Shown: positions 53,844 to 62,220 of the stretch, piece by piece
Position numbering within the stretch: position 1 is the stretch's first letter
Layout of the letters: every line of letters starts with the position of its first letter
Assembly: GCF_000282455.1 (NCBI RefSeq)
Contig: NZ_AKJG01000004.1
Span: 1 to 64,000, forward strand
DNA from: Pseudomonas sp. GM74
GTDB lineage: Bacteria > Pseudomonadota > Gammaproteobacteria > Pseudomonadales > Pseudomonadaceae
Length of the DNA: 64,000 nt
Direction: 5' to 3'
The notes under the pieces: model-generated
The model's database searches: none
What the model was told of the DNA's origin: nothing
The model's input: the letters and a program-made list of their open reading frames with translations, nothing else
Position numbers and translations under genes: made by a program

Positions 53844-54659
53844 TTATTTCTTGGCGCTGTTGTAGAGCGGCATGACTTTCGGAATCGCCGCCTGCAACGC
53901 CGCAATACGGCTCGACGATGTCGGGTGAGTGCTCATGAACTCCGGTGGCGAACCTTCCGAGACCTTGCTCATCTTGTTCCACAGGGTGATTGCGGCATTC
54001 GGGTTGTAGCCAGCACGGGCCGCCAGTTCCAGGCCGATCAGGTCCGCTTCGTTTTCATTGGCGCGACTGTTGGGCAAGGTCATGCCGTAGTTGGCCACGG
54101 TATCGGCCAGGGCCATGGTGTCCTGCCCCAATCCCAACAAGGCACCGGCGCCCTGCTTGGCCATTTCGATGCCGTAAGCCTTGGACATCGCTTCACGACC
54201 GTGCTCGCGCAGGGCGTGGGCGATTTCATGGCCCATGATCGCGGCGATTTCATCGTCGGTCAGTTTCAGGGTGTCGATCAGCCCGGTGTAAAAGATGATC
54301 TTGCCGCCAGGGCCGCAGTTGGCGTTGAGTTCATCGCTCTTGATCAGGTTGACTTCCCACTTCCACTGGGCCGCGTCCGGACGGAAGTTCGGCGCCTGGG
54401 CAATCAGCCGGTCGGCAATCAACTGAACCCGCCGGGCTTCATTGCTGGTCTTGTCCAGCACACCTTTGCCGGACGCTTCGCCCACAGTCTTCTGATACGA
54501 CTGGGCGTACATCTGGTCGACCTCTTGCGCGGACAACATGCTGAACATGTATTGCTTGCGCTCAACGCCTACAGCACCGCCACTGGTGGTATTGACCGAC
54601 TGGCAACCGGTGAGCAACAGCGCTGCGCCCAGCGCACTGACAACCAAAATCTTGTTCAT
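53844..54659 (-). CDS. M48-family metalloprotease lipoprotein (LoiP-like)
   Basis: A 271-residue lipoprotein with signal peptide and lipobox LTGC (Cys19). The zinc site is HEIAH at 144-148, with the third ligand in the later NENEADLIGLELAARAGY. The C-terminal FMSTHPTSSSRI is the conserved STHP element. Members such as LoiP/YggG and BepA are periplasmic outer-membrane quality-control proteases. The size fits LoiP rather than BepA, which has TPRs. The start at 54659 removes seven leading residues that would spoil the signal peptide. Confidence 0.93.
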   Translation of the reverse strand: MNKILVVSALGAALLLTGCQSVNTTSGGAVGVERKQYMFSMLSAQEVDQMYAQSYQKTVGEASGKGVLDKTSNEARRVQLIADRLIAQAPNFRPDAAQWKWEVNLIKSDELNANCGPGGKIIFYTGLIDTLKLTDDEIAAIMGHEIAHALREHGREAMSKAYGIEMAKQGAGALLGLGQDTMALADTVANYGMTLPNSRANENEADLIGLELAARAGYNPNAAITLWNKMSKVSEGSPPEFMSTHPTSSSRIAALQAAIPKVMPLYNSAKK

Positions 54660-54931
54660 CAAAAAACTCCCTGAAAACATGCTGCGTATCCTAGGCGCGG
54701 AAATGTATAGGCGCCAGATACAATGGACGTAAGACGCACAATTCGGACAAAGCTCTCATCGCCGTAGAAAAAAATTCACATACGGCGGCGCCCCACAGCC
54801 CATCACGCCGCGCATTGATTCAATTACGACATCCGGCATGTAAAAACAGTCATTTCAACCGCCCGCGCTCATGCCCGCCCGTCACCCTGCCGATACACCT
54901 GGGCAGTCGTCTTTTCCCGTGCGGAGCCCCC

Positions 54932-57073
54932 ATGAAATTCAAGTCGATCCAGTTTTCCGTGGCAGCCCTTGCCGGCGCCATTGTCCTTAGTGTCGTGGCA
55001 GCGCTGGTGGTGTACGCGCTGTTTTCCGGGGCCCGGACGCAGGACATGGTCCAGGATCGGACCCAGGCCCAGTTCGAGCAAGTCATCGAACAACGCCTGA
55101 CGTCCCTGGCGCAGACCCAGGTCAGCCAGATCCAGCGTGAACTCGAAGCACCGCTGCTGATCGCCGGCGCGCTGGTGCGGGTCAACGCCCTGATCGGCAC
55201 ACCCGGTGCCGATGGCCAGCCTGCGCTGAGCCTCAGCCGTGAGCAACTGATCGGCCTGATCAAGGAAAACGTGGTCAAGAACCCAAAGATCCTCGGCACC
55301 TACATCGGCTGGGAAAAAGACGCGCTGGACCACAATGATGCGGCCTACGTCGGCACCCAGGTGGTCGGCATCGACGCCAGCAACGGGCGCTTCCTGCCCT
55401 GGTGGTTCCGCAACGACGACGGCACCCTGGGCCTGGACAAACTGGTGGACGTCGACGACCAGAAAACCCTGTCCACCGGCGTGCGCGCCAGCGAGTACTA
55501 CCTGTGCTCGAAAGAAACCAGAAAATCCTGCGTGATCGATCCAGCGCCTTATAAGGTCGGCGATAAAATCGTCATGCTCGCCTCTTTTATCGAACCGATC
55601 ATGCTCAACGGCGCTTTCCAGGGCATCGTCGGTGCCGACCTGTCGGTGAACTTCATCCAGGAAATGCTTCTGGGCGCCAACCAGAAACTCTACGGCGGCG
55701 CCGGGGAAATGGCCCTGATCGGCGGCAATGGCCGGATCGTTGCCTACACCAAGGATCCGGGCAAATTCGGCGAGAAGGTCAGCGACATCCTCGACAGCAA
55801 ACAGATCGCCAACATGGCCAATCTCAAGCGTGGCGAAGTCACCTACACCGTCGACAAGGCCCAGGGCCGGATCGAGTTGTACCTGCCCTTCGGTATCGGC
55901 CAGACCGACGCCCGCTGGACCCTGATGCTGCAATTGCCGCTGAATGCGGTCATGGCCGACCTGCAAAAACTCCAGGCCGACCTGGACGCCCAGCGTAAAT
56001 CCGACACCTTCGGCATGGCGATGGTCGGCCTGGTGATTGCCGGTATCGGTTTGCTGGTGATCTGGTTGGTGGGCCACGGCATCGCCCGTCCGCTCAAGCA
56101 AATGGTGGCCATGCTCGACGATATCGCCCAGGGCGAAGGCGACCTGACCCGGCGCCTGACCAGCGACCGCGCCGATGAACTGGGTTCGATCGCCAAAGGC
56201 TTCAACACCTTCCTGGCCAAATTGCAGGCGATGATCACCCAGGTGGTGACTTCGGTGCAGAGCGTCAGCGACTCGTCGGAACACACCGCCGACATCGCTA
56301 TCCGCACCAACACCGGCGTACACAAACAAATGGCCGAGATCGATCAGGTGGCCACCGCCGTGCAGGAAATGACCGCCACCGCCCAGGACGTTGCGCGCAA
56401 TGCGACCCAGGCCGCACAAGCCGCCAGCCATGCCGATCAAGCCGCCAGCCAGGGCATGCAGATCGTGCGCGACACCTCGAATTCGATTGGCGCCCTCGCC
56501 GTGGAGATCGGCCGGGCCGTGGGCGTGGTGCAAACCCTGGCCAAGGACAGCGAAAACATCAACGCCATCCTCACCGCCATTCGCGGGATCGCCGAGCAGA
56601 CCAACTTGCTGGCCCTGAACGCAGCCATCGAAGCCGCCCGCGCCGGTGAACAGGGCCGAGGTTTTGCCGTGGTGGCCGACGAGGTGCGCAACCTGGCGCA
56701 GAAGACGCAAAAGGCCACCGAAGAAATCCAGGCCATGATCCAGCAACTGCAGCAGGGCACGCGGGATGTGGTGCGAGTCATGGAAGACAGTCAGAACCGC
56801 ACGGACGAAAGCGTGCAGCATGCGGCCAAGGCCGCCGAAGCGCTGGAAACCATCACTCAGGCGGTGTCGGTGATCAACGACATGAACACCCAGATTGCCA
56901 GCGCGGCCGAGGAGCAAAGTGCGGTGGCGGACGACATCAACCGCAACGTGATCAACATCGGTCAGGTGGCCAATGAAGTGGCCGGTGGTGCGGATGAGTC
57001 GAGCGCGGCCAGTGCGGACTTGACCAAGCTGGCCGAGCAGCAGCGGCGGCTGATCAATCAGTTCAGGGTCTAA
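54932..57073 (+). CDS. Methyl-accepting chemotaxis protein with dCache sensor
   Basis: A 713-residue chemoreceptor. TM1 is at about 9-31. A large periplasmic dCache domain (about 40-355) includes [25 protein letters not shown] and [10 protein letters not shown], similar in layout to amino-acid or organic-acid sensors but without a motif I can tie to a ligand. TM2 is at about 362-384, followed by HAMP ([20 protein letters not shown]) and the signalling hairpin with [20 protein letters not shown]. There is no CheR-binding pentapeptide at the C-terminus (ends NQFRV). The start at 54932 follows GGAG; the longer frame upstream has no membrane-like start. Confidence 0.95.
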   Translation: MKFKSIQFSVAALAGAIVLSVVAALVVYALFSGARTQDMVQDRTQAQFEQVIEQRLTSLAQTQVSQIQRELEAPLLIAGALVRVNALIGTPGADGQPALSLSREQLIGLIKENVVKNPKILGTYIGWEKDALDHNDAAYVGTQVVGIDASNGRFLPWWFRNDDGTLGLDKLVDVDDQKTLSTGVRASEYYLCSKETRKSCVIDPAPYKVGDKIVMLASFIEPIMLNGAFQGIVGADLSVNFIQEMLLGANQKLYGGAGEMALIGGNGRIVAYTKDPGKFGEKVSDILDSKQIANMANLKRGEVTYTVDKAQGRIELYLPFGIGQTDARWTLMLQLPLNAVMADLQKLQADLDAQRKSDTFGMAMVGLVIAGIGLLVIWLVGHGIARPLKQMVAMLDDIAQGEGDLTRRLTSDRADELGSIAKGFNTFLAKLQAMITQVVTSVQSVSDSSEHTADIAIRTNTGVHKQMAEIDQVATAVQEMTATAQDVARNATQAAQAASHADQAASQGMQIVRDTSNSIGALAVEIGRAVGVVQTLAKDSENINAILTAIRGIAEQTNLLALNAAIEAARAGEQGRGFAVVADEVRNLAQKTQKATEEIQAMIQQLQQGTRDVVRVMEDSQNRTDESVQHAAKAAEALETITQAVSVINDMNTQIASAAEEQSAVADDINRNVINIGQVANEVAGGADESSAASADLTKLAEQQRRLINQFRV

Positions 57074-57084
57074 TTCAAGGGCCT

Positions 57085-57158
57085 CATCGCTGGCAAGCCA
57101 GCTCCCACAGGTTTTGTGAATGCCGCAAATCCCTGTGGGAGCTGGCTTGCCAGCGATG
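57085..57158. repeat. REPIN: inverted REP pair, CATCGCTGGC variant
   Basis: Arms 57085-57111 and 57132-57158 are perfectly inverted 27-bp copies (CATCGCTGGCAAGCCAGCTC then CCACAGG), with a 20-bp loop. The core differs from the GCGGGCAAGCCCGC type at 33674 and 40053. It fills the convergent gap between the chemoreceptor and SRAP genes. Confidence 0.92.
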
Positions 57159-57178
57159 GCGTCAGCACAGACAACCTG

Positions 57179-57802
57179 TCATCCCGGCGTCAGACACTCC
57201 GGCCCATTGAGCTTCGGATCATTCACCATGTTGGCCAGCACCCGCTCACGCAATGCGGCGGGTTCACTGGCCAGCAAGGCTTGCAAAGCATGCAACGGCG
57301 TCTCGGGATCCAGCCACGCGGCCTGCCCCGCCTCATCAAGAATCAACGGCCGCCGCTGGCTTGCCGCCGGCTGGGTGATCACGGCAGTACTCAGCCACAC
57401 CTGCTCCTGCACCGGATATGCCTCCCAGATCGCCGCAAAGAACAATGACGAGCCCTCCCCCGGTGTCAGCCAGTACGGGCGCTTGCGCGTCGTGCCGCGC
57501 CATTCGTAGAAACCGTTGGCCGGCAACAGGCAGCGGCGCAGGCGCAGGGCTTCGCGGAACATCGGTTGTTCGGCAACGGTTTCGGCGCGGGCGTGGGCCG
57601 GAGTGCGGGACAGATCGGTCAGCCAGGGCGGCGTCAGGCCCCAGCGGGCGCGGGCCAGCGTGCGCTGACCGTCAGGCCCGGCCCGCAGCATCAACACCGA
57701 ATCATTCGGAGAAATGTTCCACTGCGCCTGCTGGTCGGCGGGAAAACCGGGCAGCGCCGCGAAGGCGGGGTTCCAGCGAAACAGGGCATAACGTCCACAC
57801 AT
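57179..57802 (-). CDS. SRAP (YedK/HMCES) family protein, divergent active site
   Basis: A 207-residue SOS-response-associated-peptidase-fold protein. In the family, Cys2 bonds covalently to abasic sites in single-stranded DNA. Here Cys2 (MCGRYALF), the ARAET segment and Glu100 in NGFYEWR are kept. The position of catalytic Asn75 of E. coli YedK is His70 (AHARAET), and the position of His160 is Ser148 (ASQRRPLIL against IHDRRPLVL). Cross-linking may survive through Cys2, but release chemistry could be altered. Single gene next to DUF2007 and CPXCG genes. Confidence 0.9.
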   Translation of the reverse strand: MCGRYALFRWNPAFAALPGFPADQQAQWNISPNDSVLMLRAGPDGQRTLARARWGLTPPWLTDLSRTPAHARAETVAEQPMFREALRLRRCLLPANGFYEWRGTTRKRPYWLTPGEGSSLFFAAIWEAYPVQEQVWLSTAVITQPAASQRRPLILDEAGQAAWLDPETPLHALQALLASEPAALRERVLANMVNDPKLNGPECLTPG

Positions 57803-57837
57803 GGGGCAACACGGCTCTTGATCAAACGAACGCCAGC

Positions 57838-58098
57838 CTAACAGACCAACGTGCCGGGAAAGCTATCCGGTTCATCGCCGGACAGCGGCAGCGCGGCATT
57901 GTACGCGGTGATCAGCTCGCGGGCGTATGCAGCCTGGTCGTTCTCGACCGACAGCCCGAGCAGGCCATAGATCGGCAACTCGCCGCTGCCCCCGAGCAAA
58001 TCACGGCCCACCAGATGCGCCTCGATACCCTCGCTGGCGAGCATGCCTTGCAGCAGTTCGCCTTCCATCAGGTTTTCCGGATCGTAGATGCGCTGCAT
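57838..58098 (-). CDS. DUF2007 small protein
   Basis: An 86-residue cytoplasmic protein of the DUF2007 family, annotated elsewhere as putative signal transducing. It begins MQRIYDPENLMEGELLQGML, with the family's helix, then SEGIEAHLVGRDLLGGSGELP and a beta hairpin, similar to ACT/PII-like ferredoxin folds. No catalytic residues are seen. It is 9 bp downstream of the CPXCG gene, so they are probably co-transcribed. Function is not established. Confidence 0.87.
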   Translation of the reverse strand: MQRIYDPENLMEGELLQGMLASEGIEAHLVGRDLLGGSGELPIYGLLGLSVENDQAAYARELITAYNAALPLSGDEPDSFPGTLVC

Positions 58099-58107
58099 AC
58101 ACGCTCC

Positions 58108-58290
58108 TCATTCGTTTTCACTGAACACTTCGAGATGCCATTCCTCTTCATGAACCTGCAACACGAAGGTTATCGGCCGGCAGCACACCTGACAGTCCTC
58201 GATATAGGTCTGATCGCCACCGGACAAATCCAGCGTCGTCTCTACCTCCTCACCACAATACGGACATTCATACACTGCGTTTTCCAGCAT
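58108..58290 (-). CDS. CPXCG-motif small zinc-binding protein
   Basis: A 60-residue protein with two Cys pairs, ECPYCGEE near residue 9 and DCQVCCRP near residue 33, which make a plausible zinc ribbon. This is the small CPXCG-motif Cys-rich family common in Pseudomonas. It has no signal peptide and an acidic C-terminus. It forms a unit with the DUF2007 gene. Function unknown. Confidence 0.85.
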   Translation of the reverse strand: MLENAVYECPYCGEEVETTLDLSGGDQTYIEDCQVCCRPITFVLQVHEEEWHLEVFSENE

Positions 58291-58432
58291 CGCGGTCTCC
58301 CAGGTGACTTGTGCGTATAATCGCCGGTCTATTTGCAGGGCTATTTTTGTCTGGCTACTTTTTCAGACCGTGCCCCGCCGGTTTTCGAACAAAACCTTTA
58401 CTTACCCTAGCCGTTTCTAACAAGAGAGCATG

Positions 58433-59596
58433 ATGGGCGAATTCGATGCCATCCGACCTTACGACGACAGCGAAGTCCCAGCGGTGCTGGACCGGCTGCT
58501 CGGCGACAAGGCGTTTCTAGATATCCTCACCCACTTCCGCTTCCCGCGTTTTGCCGGCGCTTTAGGCTGGGCGCTCAAACCTCTTATAGCCCATCGGCTG
58601 CGCCGTGAGTTTGCCGGCGTGACCTGTGTGGCCACGTTACAGGACAAAGTCGAGGTTTACGTCGACCACACCATCGAGCGCGCCACCGACGGTGTCACCT
58701 ATACCGGTGTGGAGCAATTCAAGTCCGGCAGCGCCTACCTGTTCATCGCCAACCACCGCGACATCGTGATGGACCCGGCCTTCGTCAACTACGCCGTGTA
58801 CCACGCCGGCCTGCCGACCCCGCGCATCGCCATTGGCGACAACCTGCTGCAAAAGCCCTTCGTCAGCGACCTGATGCGCCTGAACAAGAGTTTCATCGTG
58901 CACCGCTCGATCAGCGGACGCCGGGAGAAAATGGCGGCCTATCAATTGCTTTCGGCGTACATCAACCATTCGATCCGCAACGATTGCGCCTCGATCTGGA
59001 TCGCCCAGGCCGAAGGCCGCGCCAAGGACGGTGACGACCGTACCGAATCGGCGATCCTCAAGATGTTCCACATGAGTCGCAAGGACGAGCCGTTCGGCGA
59101 AGTCATTCAGTCGCTGAACCTGACCCCGGTGTCGATCAGCTACGAATACGACCCGTGTGACCAGGCCAAGGCCCGCGAGCTTTACATCCGTGCCACCACC
59201 GGCACCTACACCAAAGTGCCAGGCGAGGATGACGTGAGCATCGCCAAGGGCATCACCGGCTACAAGGGCCGGGTGCATGTGAACTTTGCCGCGCCGATCA
59301 CCGAACTGTTCGAAGACACCAAGCAATTGGCGGTCGAGATGGACAGGCAAATCCTCAGCGGATACCGCTTGTTCCCGGTGCACTACCTGGCTTACGCGCA
59401 GTGGAAGGACGCCGATCCGCAGTTGCAGGTGCCCAAAGCCGCCGAAATGTTCCCGGCCGAAGAACTGGCCAAGGCTCATGAAGAATGGCAACGCCGCCTG
59501 GACGCCTGCCCTGAGGAGCATCGTCCATTCCTGGTGCTGCAATATGCGACGCCGGTGCGCAATCAGTACCGGGTGAAGGCAGGGTTAGCGCTGTAA
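58433..59596 (+). CDS. Glycerolipid acyltransferase-like protein (PlsC/PlsB superfamily)
   Basis: A 387-residue putative acyltransferase. The acceptor motif reads NHRDIVMD: His108 to Asp114 is HX5D instead of the usual HX4D. Further blocks are IAIGDNLLQKPFVSDLMR, FIVHRS and IWIAQAEGRAKDG, which resembles the FPEGTRS-type motif. The long C-terminal part, with RPFLVLQYATPVRNQYR, is unusual for PlsC. The start is set at 58433 because AAGAGAG at 58422-58428 is too close to the ATG at 58430. No membrane helix is obvious. The substrate is unknown. Confidence 0.8.
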   Translation: MGEFDAIRPYDDSEVPAVLDRLLGDKAFLDILTHFRFPRFAGALGWALKPLIAHRLRREFAGVTCVATLQDKVEVYVDHTIERATDGVTYTGVEQFKSGSAYLFIANHRDIVMDPAFVNYAVYHAGLPTPRIAIGDNLLQKPFVSDLMRLNKSFIVHRSISGRREKMAAYQLLSAYINHSIRNDCASIWIAQAEGRAKDGDDRTESAILKMFHMSRKDEPFGEVIQSLNLTPVSISYEYDPCDQAKARELYIRATTGTYTKVPGEDDVSIAKGITGYKGRVHVNFAAPITELFEDTKQLAVEMDRQILSGYRLFPVHYLAYAQWKDADPQLQVPKAAEMFPAEELAKAHEEWQRRLDACPEEHRPFLVLQYATPVRNQYRVKAGLAL

Positions 59597-59614
59597 GCGG
59601 TTTCTGCCAGATGT

Positions 59615-59643
59615 GAAAACGGCGCCCCTGGGGCGCCGCTTTT
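59615..59643 (+). terminator. Terminator after the acyltransferase gene
   Basis: CGGCGCCCC (59620-59628) pairs with GGGGCGCCG (59630-59638), followed by CTTTT. It is a GC-strong stem with a short T-run, 20 bp after the stop. Confidence 0.8.
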
Positions 59644-59673
59644 GTATCTGTTCGCCACAGGTTTTGCGGTTAC

Positions 59674-59952
59674 TCAGACCTGAGTGCTGATCCACGACAC
59701 CAGCAGCGCCATCCCCATGCAGGCAAAGCCGAAGATGTAGAAAAACCGGTTCATGCGCAAGGTCGCCCAGTCCAGCGTGGGTTCTACGTTGGGGCTGCTC
59801 TGGCGCTGCGCCTGCAAACTGGCCATCGCGCGCAGTTCGCGACGACGGGTGGCGTGCAGCAACCAGCCGCCCGGGAAGGCAAAGAGCAAGGCCAGCAGAT
59901 TGATCAATTTGGCGGGATGGGCGGTAAACAGCGTCATCAAGTGCAGCGACAT
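59674..59952 (-). CDS. Small two-helix membrane protein, unknown function
   Basis: A 92-residue protein with two hydrophobic segments, at about 13-30 (LINLLALLFAFPGGWLL) and 70-88 (FFYIFGFACMGMALLVSW), joined by a basic, probably cytoplasmic loop. The start MSLHLMTLF at 59952 follows GAGG at a good distance; ATG at 59964 is an alternative. I do not recognise the family. It is convergent with the acyltransferase gene. Confidence 0.75.
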   Translation of the reverse strand: MSLHLMTLFTAHPAKLINLLALLFAFPGGWLLHATRRRELRAMASLQAQRQSSPNVEPTLDWATLRMNRFFYIFGFACMGMALLVSWISTQV

Positions 59953-60067
59953 CACAGACCTCAAGCAAATCAGGTGGCAGGTGCCGGACCGGCGACCGCG
60001 GCGCGGATTCTACCGAAAGCCTGCGTACCTGCCTTCTGTTTCCGACAAATAACGAAGCATTTGATCA

Positions 60068-60349
60068 ATGGCTGTCCTGCGTCACGGCTTCGTCATCTGT
60101 ATCGGCGAACATGCGCGCCTCGAAACCGACAAGGACCACGTCATGCTTCACGCCGAAAACCAGGATCGCCTTTACCTCATCACCCCCAGCGAAGAACAAC
60201 AAGCCCTCGTCGGCAGCCTCGCCTTCAACGTTCAGGATCGCCACTGGCTGGTGTATTGCGCCTTGGGCGGGTATCACCATGCGGATTTGCCTGAAACGGA
60301 TTTACTGACCGGTGTGAGTGTGCTGGATTTCTACTCAGAAGCGGCCTGA
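60068..60349 (+). CDS. Conserved-looking hypothetical protein
   Basis: A 93-residue soluble protein without signal or membrane segment, mixed alpha/beta in appearance (RHGFVICIGEHARLE, LYLITPSEEQQALVGSL). Codon use looks like the neighbours, with G/C at most third positions, which supports coding. The ribosome site is weak. Family not recognised. Confidence 0.65.
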   Translation: MAVLRHGFVICIGEHARLETDKDHVMLHAENQDRLYLITPSEEQQALVGSLAFNVQDRHWLVYCALGGYHHADLPETDLLTGVSVLDFYSEAA

Positions 60350-60403
60350 CACAACCATTCCCACACTTGATCAGTGTGAATCTGACTCAACCCAACGCTC
60401 ATG

Positions 60404-60440
60404 AAAAAGCCCGGGACCATCGCTGGCACCGGGCTTTTTC
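60404..60440. terminator. Bidirectional terminator between the hypothetical gene and the YajG gene
   Basis: AAAAGCCCGG pairs with CCGGGCTTTT around a 15-base loop, with A/T runs on both sides. It lies between converging genes at 60349 and 60455. Confidence 0.88.
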
Positions 60441-60454
60441 ACATCCAGCGAAGG

Positions 60455-61039
60455 TTACTCGCCGAGCACCTGACCCACGGTCGGGTCCTTGAACAGACGG
60501 GTTAACGCATCGCTCAGCACATCACTGACCAGCTTGGTGTTGGTTTCCTGGTTCGGCGCCATACCGAAGCGCTGGTCCAGGGACGAACCATAACGGCCGC
60601 TGTAGCGACGGTTGGCGTTCTGTACATCGGAGCGGAAGGTCGCGCCGATGGTGGCTTCGGTCACGTACATGCCTTCCTTGGGCGACTGGTACTTCAACTC
60701 CGTCAGGGTCACGGTCAGTTGCGGTGCGTTCATGGCGTTGTTCGTCGGGGTAAAGCCCAACAGCCGTACGGCGGCTTCAGCCTGGGCCTGCAACTTCGGC
60801 AGGATCTGCGCGCTCTGCACGGTGATTGCGCTGGTTTCCGGATACAGGCCACCACGGGTGCCCAGTGTCGGTGACGGACGACCGTCCACTACACGCACCA
60901 CGACGGGCTGACCATGGCCGACCGGGGCCAGTTGGGTGGTCAGCTTCGGTTCCGGGCTCAGTTGTTGCGGGCTGTGGGCGCAGCCAACCAGGGTCAAACT
61001 GGTCACAGTGATCAAACCGAACAACAGGCGTTGCAACAT
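60455..61039 (-). CDS. YajG-family lipoprotein
   Basis: A 194-residue lipoprotein with signal peptide and lipobox LVGC (Cys20). ATG at 61039 follows GGAGAGAAG; 33 leading codons of the longer frame are not used because they would bury the signal sequence. The mature part, with VVRVVDGRPSPTLGTRGG and TVTLTELKYQ, matches the YajG family of outer-membrane lipoproteins, whose function is not established. The gene is divergent from the 79-residue protein at 61243. Confidence 0.9.
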   Translation of the reverse strand: MLQRLLFGLITVTSLTLVGCAHSPQQLSPEPKLTTQLAPVGHGQPVVVRVVDGRPSPTLGTRGGLYPETSAITVQSAQILPKLQAQAEAAVRLLGFTPTNNAMNAPQLTVTLTELKYQSPKEGMYVTEATIGATFRSDVQNANRRYSGRYGSSLDQRFGMAPNQETNTKLVSDVLSDALTRLFKDPTVGQVLGE

Positions 61040-61242
61040 GCTCTTCTCTCCAGAATCAGGCACAAACAGGCCGGCAGTATAGCGGTGCGCCACTGCGGGT
61101 AACCAGCACCTCACAGTGTTTGATGAAATCTCTGACAAGCCCTTGGCAACGCGGTTCCTGTCATACAGATGTCACCCCCCATACACTTGCACGTAATGGC
61201 CTGCAGGCAATCTTCTCGGCAGACACCCAAACGGTACCCGCC

Positions 61243-61482
61243 ATGCGCCATCTGATCTCTCTGTTCGCGCCACGTCCACTGCATCGCTGCTTCGCCCTGC
61301 TCGACCGCAACGGCCGCTGCCAGGCCTTCAGGCAGTGCAGCCTCCAGCCCATGGGCGATGGCTGGGTTGAAATCGAAGAGATCCGCCTGAACTGGCTGAA
61401 TCAGCCCCTGCCTGCCGGTGCCCGTGTCGTTTCGCAGCAACACCGGCCACGCTCGCGCGCACAACATCTGATGACGACCTGA
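61243..61482 (+). CDS. Small basic hypothetical protein
   Basis: A 79-residue Arg-rich protein beginning MRHLISLFAPRPLHRCFALLD, then GRCQAFRQCSLQP and VEIEEIRLNWL. The upstream 41 codons of the open frame lack a ribosome site and overlap the divergent promoter region. Two Cys are spaced for no known motif. Family not recognised; it resembles short conserved Pseudomonas proteins of unknown role. Confidence 0.6.
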   Translation: MRHLISLFAPRPLHRCFALLDRNGRCQAFRQCSLQPMGDGWVEIEEIRLNWLNQPLPAGARVVSQQHRPRSRAQHLMTT

Positions 61483-62220
61483 CCAAACACCTAATAAAAG
61501 TCATTAAACACGACCATTTCCCTGCGTTTCTTAGATACAATCTCCCCCCGATTATAAGGACGTCTCCTGATCGGGCCTCGCAGCATCGTCAATGCGCTTG
61601 TATTGACACCCCGCACCGCCCACAGAGAGCCGCCCACACAGATCGAGTGAAGCTGGCGCGCTTGCTGTTTTGTTGAGCAAAACCTCCACTTTTCGCGAAT
61701 CTGCAGAGCTGTCATTACGCTCGGTCACTGAGCTGTTTGCCCGTTTTGCCTGCCCTGTATCCCATGGCGGCAATCCATCCGGGCACGGTGCCAGGCTGGG
61801 ACAGCCCTTTTTGAGGTTCACGTCTTCAAAAGAGCGTGAAAAAAACGGGTTTTCACAACTTCACAAGAGTGTGGCGAGCAAATGAATAGTTTTGCGTCTG
61901 AACATGCACCATTAGCGTCTACAACAGCCCAACGACACAGGACCGAGTATTCCTCGAACACCGGAGCCTGAAGCCTGTCCGCTACGGATTTGGTTGCACA
62001 AACGGATGTATCGACCATAAGTCGAATTGCCTCCCGCGCGCCGAAATGAGTTCATATGGCTCATAGGCCCGGCAGGTAGCGTCCGTCGAAGTTGCGATAA
62101 ATTGCGAAGATTCGGACATGGCGATACTGCCATGAATACCCTGGGGCCACACTGACACGCCCCGGAACGCCTGGCAGCCATGCCGACAATTTGGTGCTGC
62201 AGATTTTGGAGACGCGTTAA
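61483..62220 (+). other. 738-bp leader region of mqo
   Basis: No confident gene is present. A 29-codon frame (61882-61971) beginning MNSFASEHAPLAST lies mid-region. Hairpins seen are GTGAAAA/TTTTCAC (61836-61856), ATGGC/GCCAT (62118-62133) and GGGGC/GCCCC (62143-62163), the last two ending about 45 nt before the mqo ribosome site TTTGGAGA. The region may hold a long 5' UTR or a small RNA; I cannot locate a clear promoter. Confidence 0.5.

Noticed and set aside
54869..56917. 682-residue minus-strand open frame opposite the chemoreceptor gene
   Set aside because: Antisense shadow of a clear chemoreceptor; composition is His/Gly/Gln-heavy and no motif is seen.
61670..61885. 71-codon plus-strand frame starting TTG
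   Set aside because: Rare start, no ribosome site, Ser/Arg-rich low-complexity reading; probably non-coding leader DNA.
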